Positions 47,454 through 56,938 of a stretch of 64,000 nt of DNA are shown one piece after another (the stretch's first letter is position 1; each line of letters opens with the position of its first letter). Under the pieces are notes generated by a model. The model ran no database searches and was not told where the DNA came from. It saw only the letters and a program-made list of their open reading frames with translations. This DNA comes from an uncultured Solirubrobacterales bacterium (GTDB lineage Bacteria; Actinomycetota; Thermoleophilia; Solirubrobacterales; JACPNS01): positions 186,001 through 250,000 of the forward strand of contig CAKZMQ010000001.1 in the NCBI GenBank assembly GCA_937128795.1. Direction: 5' to 3'. Position numbers and translations under genes: made by a program.

Positions 47454-48965
47454 GTGCGCTTTCACCCAACAGCATCACCGCCGTTCAAACCGGCGGTGCG
47501 AATCTGCCTTGCCGTGCTCACAGCGAGCGTTCTGCTGCTCGCGCTGGCAGCGACCGCCGGGGCCGGCGCGCACACCGGCTCTGGTGCGCCAGACGCACGC
47601 GACTTCTCGGTCGCGGTGCCAGGCGAACAGCGAGGTGCGCGGCTGGGAGAGCGCGCCGCGTCGGCGAGTAGCCGTACGATCACAATCGCGCCCCGTCGCT
47701 CATTCGATCTGGTTGGTTTTCGCTGGCGCGGATCGGGCACGCCGAAGATCATGATCCAGTCGGAAGGCCCGCGTGGCTGGAGTGTCTGGGAGGAGCCAGA
47801 GGTATCCGGCATCGACGGTCCTGATCCAGATTCGCGCGTGGACAGAGGTGCGGTCAAGAGCTCCGAGCCGGTTTGGACTGGATACTCGCGCCGTATACGC
47901 GTGAAGGTGAGCGGTCGCGGATTCAGCGCACTGCGCGCTCACTTCGTTCGAGTCACGGGCTCGGCAGTTCCCCGGTCGGTTCGCACCAGTGCGGGCGCCG
48001 CCACTCCGGGATCCGGTGGCGAGGGCAATCGCGCAAACGTCGAGGCCCCGGCGATCGTCAGGCGCAAGCAGTGGGACCCAAGGAATCGCTGCAGGCCGAA
48101 GGGGCGACCAGCGCTCGGCGAGGTATTGAGCACAGTGGTTCATCACACGGTTAGCACCAACAGCTACTCACGAGCGCGTTCGGCCTCGGTTGTGCTCGGA
48201 ATCTGTCGCTACCACCGCTACAGCCGAAAATGGAATGACGTCGGCTACAACCTGCTGATCGACCGCTACGGAACGGTCTTCGAGGGCCGTGCGGGTGGAG
48301 TCGACAAGGCCGTGATCGGAGCTCACGCACAGGGCTACAACGGGCAGACCACGGGTATCTCGCTGATCGGCAGCTTCATGAGCACGAGCCCGCCGGTGGC
48401 AACGCTGGAGTCGCTGCGGCAGGTGCTCCAGTGGAAGCTGGCACTTGCCCAAGTCTCGCGCAACGAGCGCGTCGCGCTGATCTCCACCGGCGGATCGAGC
48501 AATCGCCACAAGAACGGGAGTCTCGTTTTCGTCCGCCCGGTAGCCGGCCACCGCGACCTCGACTTCACCGACTGCCCGGGCAACAACCTCTATGCGCGAC
48601 TCAACGAGATTCAGAGCTTTCTCACCGGCGAGGCTCGGACTGTCGCGCGATTGACCGCCCGGCTGCGTCGCGTGCGGCAGGGCAACGGGCAGGCCGTTCA
48701 GGTGACTGGACGAATGACCGCCGCTGGAGAGCCAGCCGCGAACAAACCGGTCGCGATGGAAGTGTTCACCCGTCGTGGCTGGAAGTCGATCGCAGAAACC
48801 ACGACCGACGCGGCCGGCATCTGGCGGGTCGTCGTCGCACCGAGGAATCGCTACTACATGCGAGGCCACTTCGCCGGTGACGATGCGCTGCGCTCTGTCA
48901 GGTCGCGCTGGAAGTACTCGCCGAAGATCCGGCGCGCGAAGTCGCCCGCCGCATCTCGTCGCTGA
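47454..48965 (+). CDS. Secreted N-acetylmuramoyl-L-alanine amidase (PGRP/amidase_2 domain)
   Basis: VVHHTVSTNSY...ICRYHRYSRKWNDVGYNLLIDRYGTVFEGRAGG...HAQGYNGQTTGISLIGSF...GHRDLDFTDCPGNNLY. Confidence 0.9.
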   Translation: MRFHPTASPPFKPAVRICLAVLTASVLLLALAATAGAGAHTGSGAPDARDFSVAVPGEQRGARLGERAASASSRTITIAPRRSFDLVGFRWRGSGTPKIMIQSEGPRGWSVWEEPEVSGIDGPDPDSRVDRGAVKSSEPVWTGYSRRIRVKVSGRGFSALRAHFVRVTGSAVPRSVRTSAGAATPGSGGEGNRANVEAPAIVRRKQWDPRNRCRPKGRPALGEVLSTVVHHTVSTNSYSRARSASVVLGICRYHRYSRKWNDVGYNLLIDRYGTVFEGRAGGVDKAVIGAHAQGYNGQTTGISLIGSFMSTSPPVATLESLRQVLQWKLALAQVSRNERVALISTGGSSNRHKNGSLVFVRPVAGHRDLDFTDCPGNNLYARLNEIQSFLTGEARTVARLTARLRRVRQGNGQAVQVTGRMTAAGEPAANKPVAMEVFTRRGWKSIAETTTDAAGIWRVVVAPRNRYYMRGHFAGDDALRSVRSRWKYSPKIRRAKSPAASRR

Positions 48966-49547
48966 TCAGCGCCAGCCGCCGGTGTCACCGCGGTAGAGAT
49001 TGTCACCGCTGACGAGCAACTTGATGGTCCGCAGAATGATTTTCAGATCGATCAGCGCAGAGCGATTGTCGACGTACCAGAGATCGAGATCGATGCGCTC
49101 GGACCAAGGCAAAGAGGCCCGGCCGTTCACCTGCGCCCAGCCGGTGATCCCCGGTTTGACAGTCAATCGTCCGCGCTGACGATCGTCGTACTTCTCAACC
49201 TGCGCCATAACCGTGGGGCGCGGGCCGATGATCGCCATGTCGCCTCTGAGCACGTTGATCAGGTTCGGCAGTTCGTCGATCGAGAATCGACGCAGGAAGT
49301 TGCCCGAGCGCAGAATCCGTGGGTCGTCTTCGTCGACCGCCAACCCGGCACCGATGCTCTCGGCGTTCTTGACCATCGTGCGCAGCTTGACCAGCATGAA
49401 CTGCTCGCCGTCCTTGCCGACTCGACGCTGGCGATAGATCGGCGAGCCGGGCGACTCGACCACGATCGCGACACTCGCGAGCGCGAGGATCGGGCTTGTC
49501 AACAGCAGTGCGGTCGCTGAAATGAGGATGTCGAGGAGCCTGCGCAT
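48966..49547 (-). CDS. Bacterial sugar transferase (initiating glycosyltransferase)
   Basis: MRRLLDILISATALLLTSPILALASVAIVVESPGSPIYRQRRVGKDGEQFMLVKLRTM...KPGITGWAQVNGR. Confidence 0.93.
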   Translation of the reverse strand: MRRLLDILISATALLLTSPILALASVAIVVESPGSPIYRQRRVGKDGEQFMLVKLRTMVKNAESIGAGLAVDEDDPRILRSGNFLRRFSIDELPNLINVLRGDMAIIGPRPTVMAQVEKYDDRQRGRLTVKPGITGWAQVNGRASLPWSERIDLDLWYVDNRSALIDLKIILRTIKLLVSGDNLYRGDTGGWR

Positions 49548-49577
49548 CGGTGCCGGGATTATCGCGCACGCAAGTTG

Positions 49578-49591
49578 ATAGCATTTGCTAT
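49578..49591. promoter_or_regulatory. Operator-like palindrome overlapping an extended -10
   Basis: ATAGCA-TT-TGCTAT; extended -10 TGCTATATT; ATG 7 nt further. Confidence 0.55.
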
Positions 49592-49601
49592 ATTCTTCTT
49601 C

Positions 49602-50147
49602 ATGATTGCGGTGGAACACATCAAGGGGTCGGACCAGGCGCTTGAGGCGAAGCTCGCGATAGCGCGGATGGCGCTGGCTCAATCGTCTGCGAAGGCCGAT
49701 GAACTCCGCCAAAAGGCTCGCTCGCTCCTGGTCGAGGCTGTAGCCGACGCTCACCAGCTCAGAATGACCCAACGCGAGATTTCACAATCGTTGGGCCGCA
49801 GTCAACCGGAGGTTTCCCGACTGCTTGGTCTCTCAGTCCCTCGCTTTCGCGCGTCCAGTCCACTCGGTGTTCACCTGGTACTGAAGCGAGCAGAAATCAT
49901 CCGCACTGCCGAGGAAAAGGGCGCAACCAACGTGCGCGTGTTCGGCTCGCTGGCGCGCGGTGAGGACGGCCCCGACAGTGACATCGATTTGTTCGTTGAC
50001 ATGCCATCGAAGTACACGCTGATGGATTTGGCCGCCATACAAGTCGAGTTTCGGAAGATCCTCAATCATTCCGTTGACGTGGTGCCAGCCAATGACATGC
50101 GCCGGGGCGCCTTGAAAACAGCACTCACCGAGGCGGTCGCGCTATGA
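49602..50147 (+). CDS. HTH-MNT antitoxin (minimal nucleotidyltransferase fused to DNA-binding domain)
   Basis: HTH MTQREISQSLGRSQPEVSRLLGL; MNT motif GSLARGEDGPDSDIDLFVD (GSx10DxD). Confidence 0.82.
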   Translation: MIAVEHIKGSDQALEAKLAIARMALAQSSAKADELRQKARSLLVEAVADAHQLRMTQREISQSLGRSQPEVSRLLGLSVPRFRASSPLGVHLVLKRAEIIRTAEEKGATNVRVFGSLARGEDGPDSDIDLFVDMPSKYTLMDLAAIQVEFRKILNHSVDVVPANDMRRGALKTALTEAVAL

Positions 50148-50470
50148 ATCGAAGCAACGCCGACCGAGTCGAAATCTCAATCAAACACATCGACATTGCT
50201 CGCTCGCACCTCGATCGTGGTTCGCTCGACGATCTATTGGTGTTCGACGCAGTCTGCCAGCGGCTCTCATCGGCCATCGAAGAAATCACACCCGTCGACG
50301 ACGACGTTCTCGACGCAGTTTTCGGAGAAACATGGCATCTGATTCGCGCGATGCGAAACGCCATCGTGCACAACTATGAGTTCGTCTCACCCGACGTCAT
50401 CGAGCGCACGATGCAGCAAGAGATTCCGAATTTCATCGCTTCACTCGAAGAGATGCGCGGTGAGGTCTAG
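50144..50470 (+). CDS. HEPN (HepT-like) putative RNase toxin
   Basis: RNAIVHNY matches RX4HXY; ATGA overlap with MNT gene. Confidence 0.82.
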   Translation: MNRSNADRVEISIKHIDIARSHLDRGSLDDLLVFDAVCQRLSSAIEEITPVDDDVLDAVFGETWHLIRAMRNAIVHNYEFVSPDVIERTMQQEIPNFIASLEEMRGEV

Positions 50471-51609
50471 CGAGTTCCTTCTGGCGGTGCCCACCCAGCC
50501 TCGAGAGTTGCTTCGGTTCCTTGGCGCAGGTAGTCGAAAAGGCCCAGCGCGACGGCAGTCGTTGTGAGCACGTAGTAACGCGCGATCAAAAGCGGTGGGA
50601 GTGGGACGAAACGGGCGACGAGCGCGGCTGCGATCAGCGCGAGCTGCATGCCGAGCAGCACGGCGTATGTCGTCGACTCAAATGCAAGTGCGGCTGACGT
50701 GACCAACGCGACGAGGTGCAGCAGTGGTGCGAGGTACCGAAGAGCACGGTGCGAGAACATCATCCACGCGAACGTCAATCCGTAGCGGCGCGGATTCAGC
50801 ATGCCGCCGTGGAGGATGATCGGCCAGGCGAAGGTCATCATCCGTCGCTTGCGCTTGAACTCACCTTCGACGCTCGGCACCATCGTCTCACTGGCGCGAG
50901 CAAACGGCTCATAGCTGGCCCGGCCGCCGCGCTTGACGACGCTGAAGGGCAGCGTCAGGTCGTGGCCGGTGGTCGGGGCGATTGCGGCGTAGGCATCCGG
51001 GCGAACGGCGTAGATCGCCCCGTTCCCCGCGGTCACCGAGCGCAGGCGCGACTCGCGCTCGCGCAGCCACATCTCGTAGCGCCAGTAGAGGCCTTCCTGG
51101 TTGGTGCCGGTGTCGTTGACAAAGCTGACGTTGCCGCAGACGTAGTCGGTGCCGGTCGCAGCGATCGCCGCGACCAATCGCCTAAGCGCTTCGGGCTGCC
51201 ACATCGTGTTCGCGTCGCTGAACGCAAGCACGTCTCCGGTCGCCGCGTCGACTGCTGCGTTTTGTGCGGCCATCTTCCCGCCGTGCGGCAGTTCGAGCAC
51301 TAGATCCGCGCCGGCATCGCGGGCGAGCTGCGCCGTGGCGTCGGGCGAGCCGTCGCAGGCGACGATCAGCTGGAGCTTCTCGCGCGGGTAGTCGAGCGCG
51401 AAAGAGTTGGCGACCTTTGCGGCGATCACCGACTCTTCTTTGTAGGCGGCCACGATCAGTGAGACCGTCGGCAGTTCGACGTCAGCCAGCGTTACCGCAT
51501 CGTCTCGGGAGCGCGGAGCGAGCAGCGCGACGAGCAGCGGGTAAATGAACTGGCTGTAGACCAGCAGGCCCGCGCTGAGCCAGAAGAGGATTTCGAGTGC
51601 GGTCCGCAT
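50467..51609 (-). CDS. Glycosyltransferase family 2, membrane-associated
   Basis: PTVSLIVAAYKEESVI, LQLIVACDGSPDATAQLARDAGADLVLELPHGGKMAAQNAAVDAATGDVLAFSDANTMW. Confidence 0.9.
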   Translation of the reverse strand: MRTALEILFWLSAGLLVYSQFIYPLLVALLAPRSRDDAVTLADVELPTVSLIVAAYKEESVIAAKVANSFALDYPREKLQLIVACDGSPDATAQLARDAGADLVLELPHGGKMAAQNAAVDAATGDVLAFSDANTMWQPEALRRLVAAIAATGTDYVCGNVSFVNDTGTNQEGLYWRYEMWLRERESRLRSVTAGNGAIYAVRPDAYAAIAPTTGHDLTLPFSVVKRGGRASYEPFARASETMVPSVEGEFKRKRRMMTFAWPIILHGGMLNPRRYGLTFAWMMFSHRALRYLAPLLHLVALVTSAALAFESTTYAVLLGMQLALIAAALVARFVPLPPLLIARYYVLTTTAVALGLFDYLRQGTEATLEAGWAPPEGTR

Positions 51610-51653
51610 CGGAGGCAGGATTATCGCGGGTCGCGACCGGTTCGCCCAGCTGC

Positions 51654-52742
51654 TCAGAGCAGCGAGCTGTACAGCTCCAGCGTGCGGTCGGCGATCGAAC
51701 TCCACGAATACTCGCCGTTGGCCAGTGCTGCTGCCGCAGCGGCGACCTCGCTGCTGCGCGCAGGGTCTGTGAGCAACTCCGTCAACCCGCGGGCGAGCGC
51801 AGTGAGATCGCCGGGCTCGACTGAAACCGCCGCGCCGTGACGATCGGCGATTTCGCTGAATCCACCAACACGGGTGAGCAGCAACGGTTTGCCGAACGCA
51901 AGCGCTGTGAACAGCACGCCGGACTGGTCGATCTTGCGGTATGGCAGAGCGACTACGTCGGCCCGCTCGAAGAACGCGGCGATCTCGTCATCGTTGACGA
52001 AGCGCGGCAACCAGCGCACTCGATCCGCAACTCCAAGGTCTGCGGCAAGTTGCTGCAGCGGCTCGGTCGGCATCCGCGGCATGCCGACGATCCAAAGCTC
52101 TGCGTCTGGGTCGGCGGCCGTGAAGGCTTCGAGCATCAGGTCGATGCCCTTGTAGGGGCGCATCAACCCGAACTGCAGCACCACTGGCCGCTCGACGGCA
52201 GCGAATTCGGGTGGAAGCGGCTTCGCGTGCGGCACCCGCTTGAGATAGTCGAAGACGCCGTGCGGGATCACATGAACTCGCTCGGCAGCGACATCGAGAG
52301 TGTCGGTCAAGACACCGCGACCGTGTTCGCTGTGCACGACGACCGCGTCAACCGCGCGATACGTCTTGGCCAGTGCCCCGAGCTGGCCCGGCCGCGGCTC
52401 GCGCGGGATCACGTCGTGCGCGGTCAACACCGTTGGCCCCGGCGGCAGGAGGTGACGATCGAGGGCTTGGATCGGCAGCCATTGAAAGTGCGTGACGTCG
52501 ACCGGCGGCAGTCGGCGCAGCCGCAGCATGTCGAGTGGGTGCTGCGCGACCTTGAATGGCAGCGGACTGGCGACGCGATAGAAATGGTCGTTCAGCGCAT
52601 AGCCCTCGGGAGACGGCCTGCTGCCGTGGCGAAACGGCGAGGTCACCAATTCCACGCCTGCCCCACCGGCCGCCAGCGCCGTGCAGAGCGCGTGGTCGTA
52701 GGGCGGCGTGTATGCCGGCGGATCGACGATTCGGACGCGCAT
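51654..52742 (-). CDS. Glycosyltransferase family 1/4
   Basis: VLQFGLMRPYKGIDLMLEAF, VALPYRKIDQSGVLFTALAFGKPLLLTRVGGFSEI. Confidence 0.92.
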   Translation of the reverse strand: MRVRIVDPPAYTPPYDHALCTALAAGGAGVELVTSPFRHGSRPSPEGYALNDHFYRVASPLPFKVAQHPLDMLRLRRLPPVDVTHFQWLPIQALDRHLLPPGPTVLTAHDVIPREPRPGQLGALAKTYRAVDAVVVHSEHGRGVLTDTLDVAAERVHVIPHGVFDYLKRVPHAKPLPPEFAAVERPVVLQFGLMRPYKGIDLMLEAFTAADPDAELWIVGMPRMPTEPLQQLAADLGVADRVRWLPRFVNDDEIAAFFERADVVALPYRKIDQSGVLFTALAFGKPLLLTRVGGFSEIADRHGAAVSVEPGDLTALARGLTELLTDPARSSEVAAAAAALANGEYSWSSIADRTLELYSSLL

Positions 52743-52822
52743 CAAAGGCCAATGCTGACAGGACCGCTGGCGGCGGCGACCGTGTCGCGTTCGAATAGGC
52801 GGCCTGTAGGCTGGCGCGAATC

Positions 52823-53767
52823 ATGTCGACCGATCCGCCACTGGTCAGCTTCTGCATCGTCAACACGAACGGCGGCGATCTGCTCGCCAAATGCCTCGAT
52901 TCGATCGAGGCCTTCACGCCGACTGACGTGACATACGAAACGCTGTTGCTCGACAACGCCTCCGATGACGGCTCACCCGCCCACGCCGATGGGCGACGCA
53001 GCCTGCGATTGATTCAGCTGGACCGCAGAACCGGCAAGGCGGCCAACGATTCGCGCCTGCTGCGTGAAGCCCGTGGCGAGTTCTGCCTGCTGCTCAACGA
53101 AGACTCCGAGTTGACCGATGGTGCCGTCGCCGCCCTGCTCGACGCTCTTCGCGGCGATCCGCACGCGGCGGCGGCGGGCGCGCAGTTGTTCGACGACGCC
53201 GGCGCAGCGCAACCGTGCGCCTGGCGATTCACGAGCGTCGCGACGGCGCTGGCGGGAGTGTTCTGGTTGCATCGCCGGTTCACCGTGCAGAGCGGTGGCA
53301 CCGAAACCCGTCGCGTCGACTGGGCGCAGTCGGCCGCGCTGATGGTTCGCCGCGAGGCGGCGAACGAGATCGGCAATCTCGACGAGGACTTCTTCGTCTA
53401 CGGCGACGAGGTGGACTTCTGCAAGCGGCTGGCAATTCGGTGTGGGCACACGCTCTACGTGCCCTCGGCGAAGGTTTTCCACCGCGAGGGGCTCAGCCAC
53501 GGCGCATCGGCAAAGCGCCGAATCGTCGAGTTCCACCGCGGCCGTGACCTCTACATGCGCAAGCACCACGGCGCGGTGCAGGCAGCGGCCGTTCGCGTTC
53601 TCGTTTCGATCACCTACCTCGAACGCGCAGGCGCGGCGCTGCTGACTCGTAAACACGAGCCGAGGCGCTTCCTCTGGCACGCCCGCGCGGCTCTGTTTCC
53701 GGCGCGCGGCGACGGTCTTCGCGAAGCGGCTGCCTCCTTCAATGATCGGCTGGACGAATTCGAGTAG
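52823..53767 (+). CDS. Glycosyltransferase family 2 (rhamnosyltransferase-like)
   Basis: PLVSFCIVNTNGGDLLAKCLDSI...LLLDNASDDGS...GNLDEDFFVYGDEVDFCKRLA. Confidence 0.9.
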   Translation: MSTDPPLVSFCIVNTNGGDLLAKCLDSIEAFTPTDVTYETLLLDNASDDGSPAHADGRRSLRLIQLDRRTGKAANDSRLLREARGEFCLLLNEDSELTDGAVAALLDALRGDPHAAAAGAQLFDDAGAAQPCAWRFTSVATALAGVFWLHRRFTVQSGGTETRRVDWAQSAALMVRREAANEIGNLDEDFFVYGDEVDFCKRLAIRCGHTLYVPSAKVFHREGLSHGASAKRRIVEFHRGRDLYMRKHHGAVQAAAVRVLVSITYLERAGAALLTRKHEPRRFLWHARAALFPARGDGLREAAASFNDRLDEFE

Positions 53768-53792
53768 CGCCAGAAACTCGAACACTTGCCGT

Positions 53793-55088
53793 TTACACAG
53801 AAGACAGCGACGTCGTGTGCGCCTTTAGCGCCGCAGCCGATGGTGCCTCGTTCAGTTCTCCCAACTGATCGAGGATTTCGCGCAGCACAGGCAGTTCCAC
53901 AAAAATTCTTGTCCCGCCGCCCTGAGGGCTTTCGATCGCAAATTTGCCGCCAACTGCGTCGACTCGGTCCGCCAATCCGTGTAATCCGGTCCCCTTTGAG
54001 GGATCTGCGCCGCCACAGCCATCATCGCTAACAATCAACGCAAGTTTTGAATCTGCGATGGTGACTGAGATTTCGACGTTCGCGGCGTGCGAACCTCGCG
54101 CAATGTTCGTAAGCGCCTCAGCGACGACAAAGTAAGCAGCCGACTCAACTGCTCTTGGAAGGTTTTCATCGCAGGAGCCTCGAATCTTGGTTGGTATCGG
54201 GCAGCGGTCCGCGAGCGACTTGATCGCACCGTCTAGACCGCCGTCAGAGAGAATCGCGGGATGAACACCGCGTGCAAGCTCTCTGAGTTCTTCCGTGATG
54301 GTTGTCAGCGCAGCCGCTGATCGAACCAACGCAGCGCGTGACCTTTCGTCTATCGCGGGATCGTTAGCCGTGAGTGCAAGATCCAGGGCGATCGAGACGA
54401 GACCTTGCTGAGCTCCGTCGTGAAGGTCGCGTTCGATTCGCCGCTGTTTTTCGTCGGCCGATGCCAACAATCGCAGCCGCGAACTGCTGATCTCGGCGAT
54501 TTCCGCACGAAGTTCTGCCTCAAGTCTCGAATCACGCATCGCTGGTCCGATGTCGCACTCAGCGGCACCGAGAAGGTCCGACCGGTCGTTCGCGTTGGAC
54601 GAGTACACGACCGCACCAACGCACTCATTCAAGTCGTCGATTGGATGAACGACGCGGTTGCGTGCCTCCGCTGCCGCATCAAACTCTTGACCACATTCGG
54701 TCACAAACCTGTTTTTCTCCTGTAGCCAGTAGACAATCTCAACCGACGGATCGCCAAGCAGTTTGGCGAGCAGTTCTCGCAGTTCAGCTTGGCTCGCCGT
54801 TTCGCAAGACGCTCGCGACGAAAGTTTTTTTAGGGCCAGCCCTCGCGCAAATCCGCGCTGTCTGAGGCCAATGTGGATGGCGATCGGAATCACCGCCACG
54901 ATCACCGTCGTCACCAAAGTTGCGGACGCTGCGAGACCGATCAAAACCCCCGAACAGATCAAGAGGAGTCCGACGACGGGTCCTCTCCCGGCTAGCCACG
55001 CCCAGAATGAGAGTGCAAACTTCGAAAGCTGCGGCGGTTGGGTTCCCATGATCGCGCGCCAATAGGGTACGCGTCTGGGTGACGGCAT
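53793..55088 (-). CDS. NarL-type sensor histidine kinase
   Basis: RRIERDLHDGAQQGLVSIALDLAL (HisKA_3), VVAEALTNIARGSHAANVEISV, ALIVSDDGCGGADPSKGTGLHGLADRVDAVGG. Confidence 0.92.
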   Translation of the reverse strand: MPSPRRVPYWRAIMGTQPPQLSKFALSFWAWLAGRGPVVGLLLICSGVLIGLAASATLVTTVIVAVIPIAIHIGLRQRGFARGLALKKLSSRASCETASQAELRELLAKLLGDPSVEIVYWLQEKNRFVTECGQEFDAAAEARNRVVHPIDDLNECVGAVVYSSNANDRSDLLGAAECDIGPAMRDSRLEAELRAEIAEISSSRLRLLASADEKQRRIERDLHDGAQQGLVSIALDLALTANDPAIDERSRAALVRSAAALTTITEELRELARGVHPAILSDGGLDGAIKSLADRCPIPTKIRGSCDENLPRAVESAAYFVVAEALTNIARGSHAANVEISVTIADSKLALIVSDDGCGGADPSKGTGLHGLADRVDAVGGKFAIESPQGGGTRIFVELPVLREILDQLGELNEAPSAAALKAHTTSLSSV

Positions 55089-55129
55089 TCCCGATCAATT
55101 CGAGTAGACCCCAAAAGGCGAGTGTCCAC

Positions 55130-55390
55130 AAGGGCGGGGGGATTCCAGTCGTAGTGATGCGGCCGAAGGCGTCGTAGACGTATCCTGTGTCAGTGATGCG
55201 ATCGGCATTGCCGTAGGTGCTGGTCTCGGTAATCCCGCTGCCGCCGAAATCGCAGTAGTAGTCGTTCTCTGCAATTGACTTTTTTGCGGTGCGGTTTGAG
55301 TCGGCATCCAGGGTGTATTCGCGGACTTTGCATTTCCAGGTGCCTGAATCGTTGCGCCAGTCGCCAGCCGCAGACAGGCGGCCTGCCTTG
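55130..55390 (-). pseudogene. Orphan RHS/YD-repeat gene fragment
   Basis: DKAGRLSAAGDWRNDSGTWKCKVREYTLDADSNRTAKKSIAENDYYCDFGGSGITETSTYGNADRITDTGYVYDAFGRITTTG, collinear with part of the RHS protein 56935..63645. Confidence 0.8.
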
Positions 55391-55854
55391 TCATGCGATG
55401 CGCCCGCTGATCGCCAGATCAATCCCGGCTGAAGCAGTGATCGACCACCTGGCCGAGCTGTTCCTGCTGCATGGGGCGCCGAGGATCATGCGCTCTGACA
55501 ACGGCTCGGAGTTCACGGCGCAAGAGGTGACAGGCTGGCTGAAGAAGCTGGAAGTGGGCTGCGCCTTCGTCGCGCCAGCATCGCCTTGGGAGAACGGATA
55601 CGTCGAGACCTTCCATGACAAGCTCAGAGACGAACTACTCAGCCTGGAGCTGCTTTTCACGCTCCAGGAGGCGCGGGTCGCAGTCTTTGACTGGATCGAC
55701 CACTACAACCACGACCGACCGCACGCAGGGCTCGGGAATCTCACGCCGGCTCAGGTCCTTTACGGTTTGGAGGCGATGAGTTCGATCACCGTCACACCAG
55801 AACACTCAATTCAACAGAAAAGGGCTTTCTGAGGTGGACCAAAAGATGGGGTCA
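55391..55854 (+). mobile_element. 5'-truncated IS3-family transposase remnant with apparent right terminal end
   Basis: RSDNGSEFTAQEVTGWL...PWENGYVETFHDKLRDELL...HYNHDRPHAGLGNLTPAQ retains the 2nd D and E of DDE; N-terminal half missing; GGTGGACCAAAAGATGGGGTCA end. Confidence 0.85.
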
Positions 55855-55859
55855 AGCCA

Positions 55860-56489
55860 GCGGTAAGGGACCGAATCCGAAAAGTCAAGCACCTGCAGAA
55901 CAAGAACTTTGTCTGCGTGCTTGAGAACCCTCGGGACATCGTGAACATCGCTTCTGCGATGCGGAACATCTCGGCGTTTGGCGTAGAGAAGTTGTACGTG
56001 ATCGGCGACAACCCGGTCGTCAGCGACTTCGAAACCTCGAGAAATCACAAACACCTGCGAAGGATCAGCGTCGGTGCGAATCGTTGGGTGTTCGTGCGGC
56101 GGTTCGACACAGCGGCCGATTGTGTTGAACATCTCCGTAAAAACTTGTTCACGATCGCGGTCACCTCGTCTCACGTAAAGGACAAGGAAAATGTTTCGCT
56201 TTACGAAGGCACTTTCACCCAGAAACGACTCGCCGTGTGGTTCGGCAATGAATCGTCGGGAGTTTCAGACGAAGCCGTTGGCAGCGCCGATCTCTGCATC
56301 GAAATTCCGATGGGCGGCATCGTCGAGAGTCTCAACCTTGGTACCAGTACGGGAATCATTCTGAGTTACATCAGCTACCAGCGCCTGCGTTTTGTCTTTG
56401 AGCACAGCAAGGCCAGGTTCAAGCCGAGCGGCCTCCGGAGCCAAAAGATGCGCTCTTGGTCGGATTTCATAAACCCGAACCGAGACTAG
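55860..56489 (+). pseudogene. SpoU/TrmH RNA methyltransferase copy 2, native start codon lost at IS boundary
   Basis: Homologous to 27967..28596; ATG replaced by CCA; could only initiate internally (e.g. GTG 55917). Confidence 0.75.
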
Positions 56490-56734
56490 GCCTGCGCAGC
56501 GTCTTAATATGTCGACGCTGATTGAATCGGAAGCTCAACCTCGATCAATCCAGCTTGCTGCCTGATTCTTGATTAGCGAGTCCTCGGGAGCGGGGGAATT
56601 CCAGTTTCTGAGTTGTCAGGGTAATAGGCACCCGACAAGTGGGTAAGACCACAAACATTAGGTCGATCGTTGATTCTGATCCCGGTTGTCACAGCGTTTA
56701 CTCGCGAGCCATTGCCTGCAACTGAGCCAGTGAG

Positions 56735-56938
56735 CTAGAGCTTGATTGCCGCGTACACGGATACAGCCGTAGCAATCGTAGCCGCCGCAGCAGCTATTAG
56801 CAACGGTGCCGACTGCTCCGCGATTCCGGCCAAAATGAAGCCGACGGCAAGAATTCCCAGGATTGGGATCAGCCACCAGATCAAGCTAAACGCGAGAGAT
56901 CCACGTGCGATGCGAACTGCAAGCCTCCGTCTATTCAA
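56735..56938 (-). CDS. 67-aa two-TM protein, candidate immunity protein for the RHS C-terminal tip
   Basis: LAFSLIWWLIPILGILAVGFILAGIAEQSAPLLIAAAAATIATAVSVYAAIKL; TTG start overlaps RHS stop (TTGA) with GGAGG SD. Confidence 0.5.
   Translation of the reverse strand: MNRRRLAVRIARGSLAFSLIWWLIPILGILAVGFILAGIAEQSAPLLIAAAAATIATAVSVYAAIKL

Noticed and set aside
55275-55390. N-terminal part of the 185-aa transposase ORF (MTFLRCGLSRHPGCIRGLC...)
   Set aside because: This part is antisense RHS fragment fused by chance to the truncated transposase; not genuine transposase sequence
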